From: Reyranella sp.
Lineage (GTDB): Bacteria; Pseudomonadota; Alphaproteobacteria; Reyranellales; Reyranellaceae
Length of the DNA: 13,379 nt
Direction of reading: 5' to 3'
Assembly (NCBI GenBank): GCA_030679805.1
Contig: JAUXST010000063.1
Coordinates: 1 to 13,379, forward strand
Part shown: piece by piece, positions 12,994 to 13,379 of the stretch
Numbering within the stretch: the first letter of the stretch is position 1
How the letters are laid out: every line of letters begins with the position of its first letter
The notes under the pieces: model-generated
Databases searched by the model: none
What the model saw: the letters and a program-made list of their open reading frames with translations, nothing else
What the model was told of the DNA's origin: nothing
Translations under genes and position numbers: made by a program

Positions 12994-13379
12994 ATGGGCC
13001 GTTTGGCGTACTTCGGCGCAATCGCAGGCATGGTCGTGTTCGCGGGCTCGATGCCGGCGTTGGCACAGCAGAAGACATTGACCGTCGCGGGTTATGGCGG
13101 CTCATGGGAACAGCAGCTGCGCAAACAGGTATTCCCGGCCTTCGAGGCCAAGCACGGCGTCAAGATCGAGTACGTCGCGGGCAACTCGACCGACACGCTG
13201 GCCAAGCTGCAGGCGCAGAAGGCCAACCAGGTGATCGACGTCGCCATCGTCGACGACGGCCCGATGTACCAGGCGATCCAGCTCGGCTTCTGCGGCAAGA
13301 TCGAGGGCCTCGACAAGGGTGACCTCTATCCCGCCGCGCTGTTCAAGGACGACAAGGCGGTCGCCGTCGGCCAGACCGG
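12994..13379 (+). CDS. ABC transporter periplasmic substrate-binding protein, polyamine type (partial)
   Basis: The first 128 codons of a gene that continues past the right edge. A Sec signal peptide is clear: MGRLAYFGAIAGMVVFAGS with likely cleavage after PALA (residue 24). The mature start TLTVAGYGGSWEQQLRKQVF, followed by FEAKHGVKIEYVAGNSTDTLAKLQAQ and DVAIVDDGPMYQAIQLGFC, is the lobe-1 pattern of extracellular solute-binding proteins of the spermidine/putrescine (PotD/PotF-like) cluster. It would deliver a cationic or small organic solute to an inner-membrane ABC importer, whose permease and ATPase genes probably lie to the right. GGAGGGGG at 12984-12990 supports this ATG. Substrate specificity cannot be stated from this part. 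Divergent LysR control is likely. Confidence 0.9.
   Translation, partial: MGRLAYFGAIAGMVVFAGSMPALAQQKTLTVAGYGGSWEQQLRKQVFPAFEAKHGVKIEYVAGNSTDTLAKLQAQKANQVIDVAIVDDGPMYQAIQLGFCGKIEGLDKGDLYPAALFKDDKAVAVGQT

Overview
The window is GC-rich throughout, with strong G/C bias at third codon positions, so long antisense shadow ORFs are common. Gene content and protein style point to an alphaproteobacterium: a form II CoxL-type molybdenum hydroxylase, an MpaB-family oxygenase, LysR regulators next to a polyamine-type ABC binding protein, a dCache sensor, and an MscS channel fused to a cyclic-nucleotide-binding fold. A Rhodospirillales/Reyranella- or Rhizobiales-like host fits, but no rRNA or marker gene fixes the taxon. 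I see no tRNA, rRNA, insertion sequence, integrase or CRISPR array.

Left part (1-4608). Bases 1-336 hold no protein gene that I can support. They contain a nested set of stem-loops that could be a structured RNA, a terminator-like hairpin, and an array of four TGTCACA/TGTGACA words. A 780-residue xanthine dehydrogenase-family molybdopterin subunit (minus strand) follows. It is divergent from an MpaB/DUF2236 oxygenase (plus strand). The oxygenase converges over a perfect 9-bp stem on a small secreted protein built from two repeated modules.

Middle part (4721-10589). A TPR protein of the TTC38 type converges on a 62-residue acidic protein whose start codon lies inside a perfect inverted repeat. 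A tight plus-strand operon then follows: (i) a membrane sensor with a double-Cache domain and a histidine-kinase-shaped cytoplasmic part that has lost the phospho-acceptor His, the N-box Asn and the ATP-binding Asp; (ii) an MscS-type channel with a C-terminal cyclic-nucleotide-binding fold that lacks the canonical Glu and Arg ligands; (iii) an RlmM/FtsJ-like rRNA methyltransferase whose reading frame is cut by one in-frame TAG while its catalytic K-D-K-E set is otherwise complete. A run of ten G sits at the Shine-Dalgarno position of the first gene. The sensor/channel pair is the best candidate here for an undescribed system: a pseudokinase signalling to, or assembled with, an ion channel.

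Right part (10578-13379). A CrgA/DmlR-type LysR regulator is divergent from a one-domain cupin, with a perfect 8+6+8 inverted repeat between them. A second LysR regulator converges on the cupin, their TAG stops sharing one CTAG. It is divergent from the start of a polyamine-type ABC transporter binding protein that runs off the right edge, with a textbook ATAAC-N5-GTTAT LysR box between them. Each LysR gene probably controls its divergent partner.
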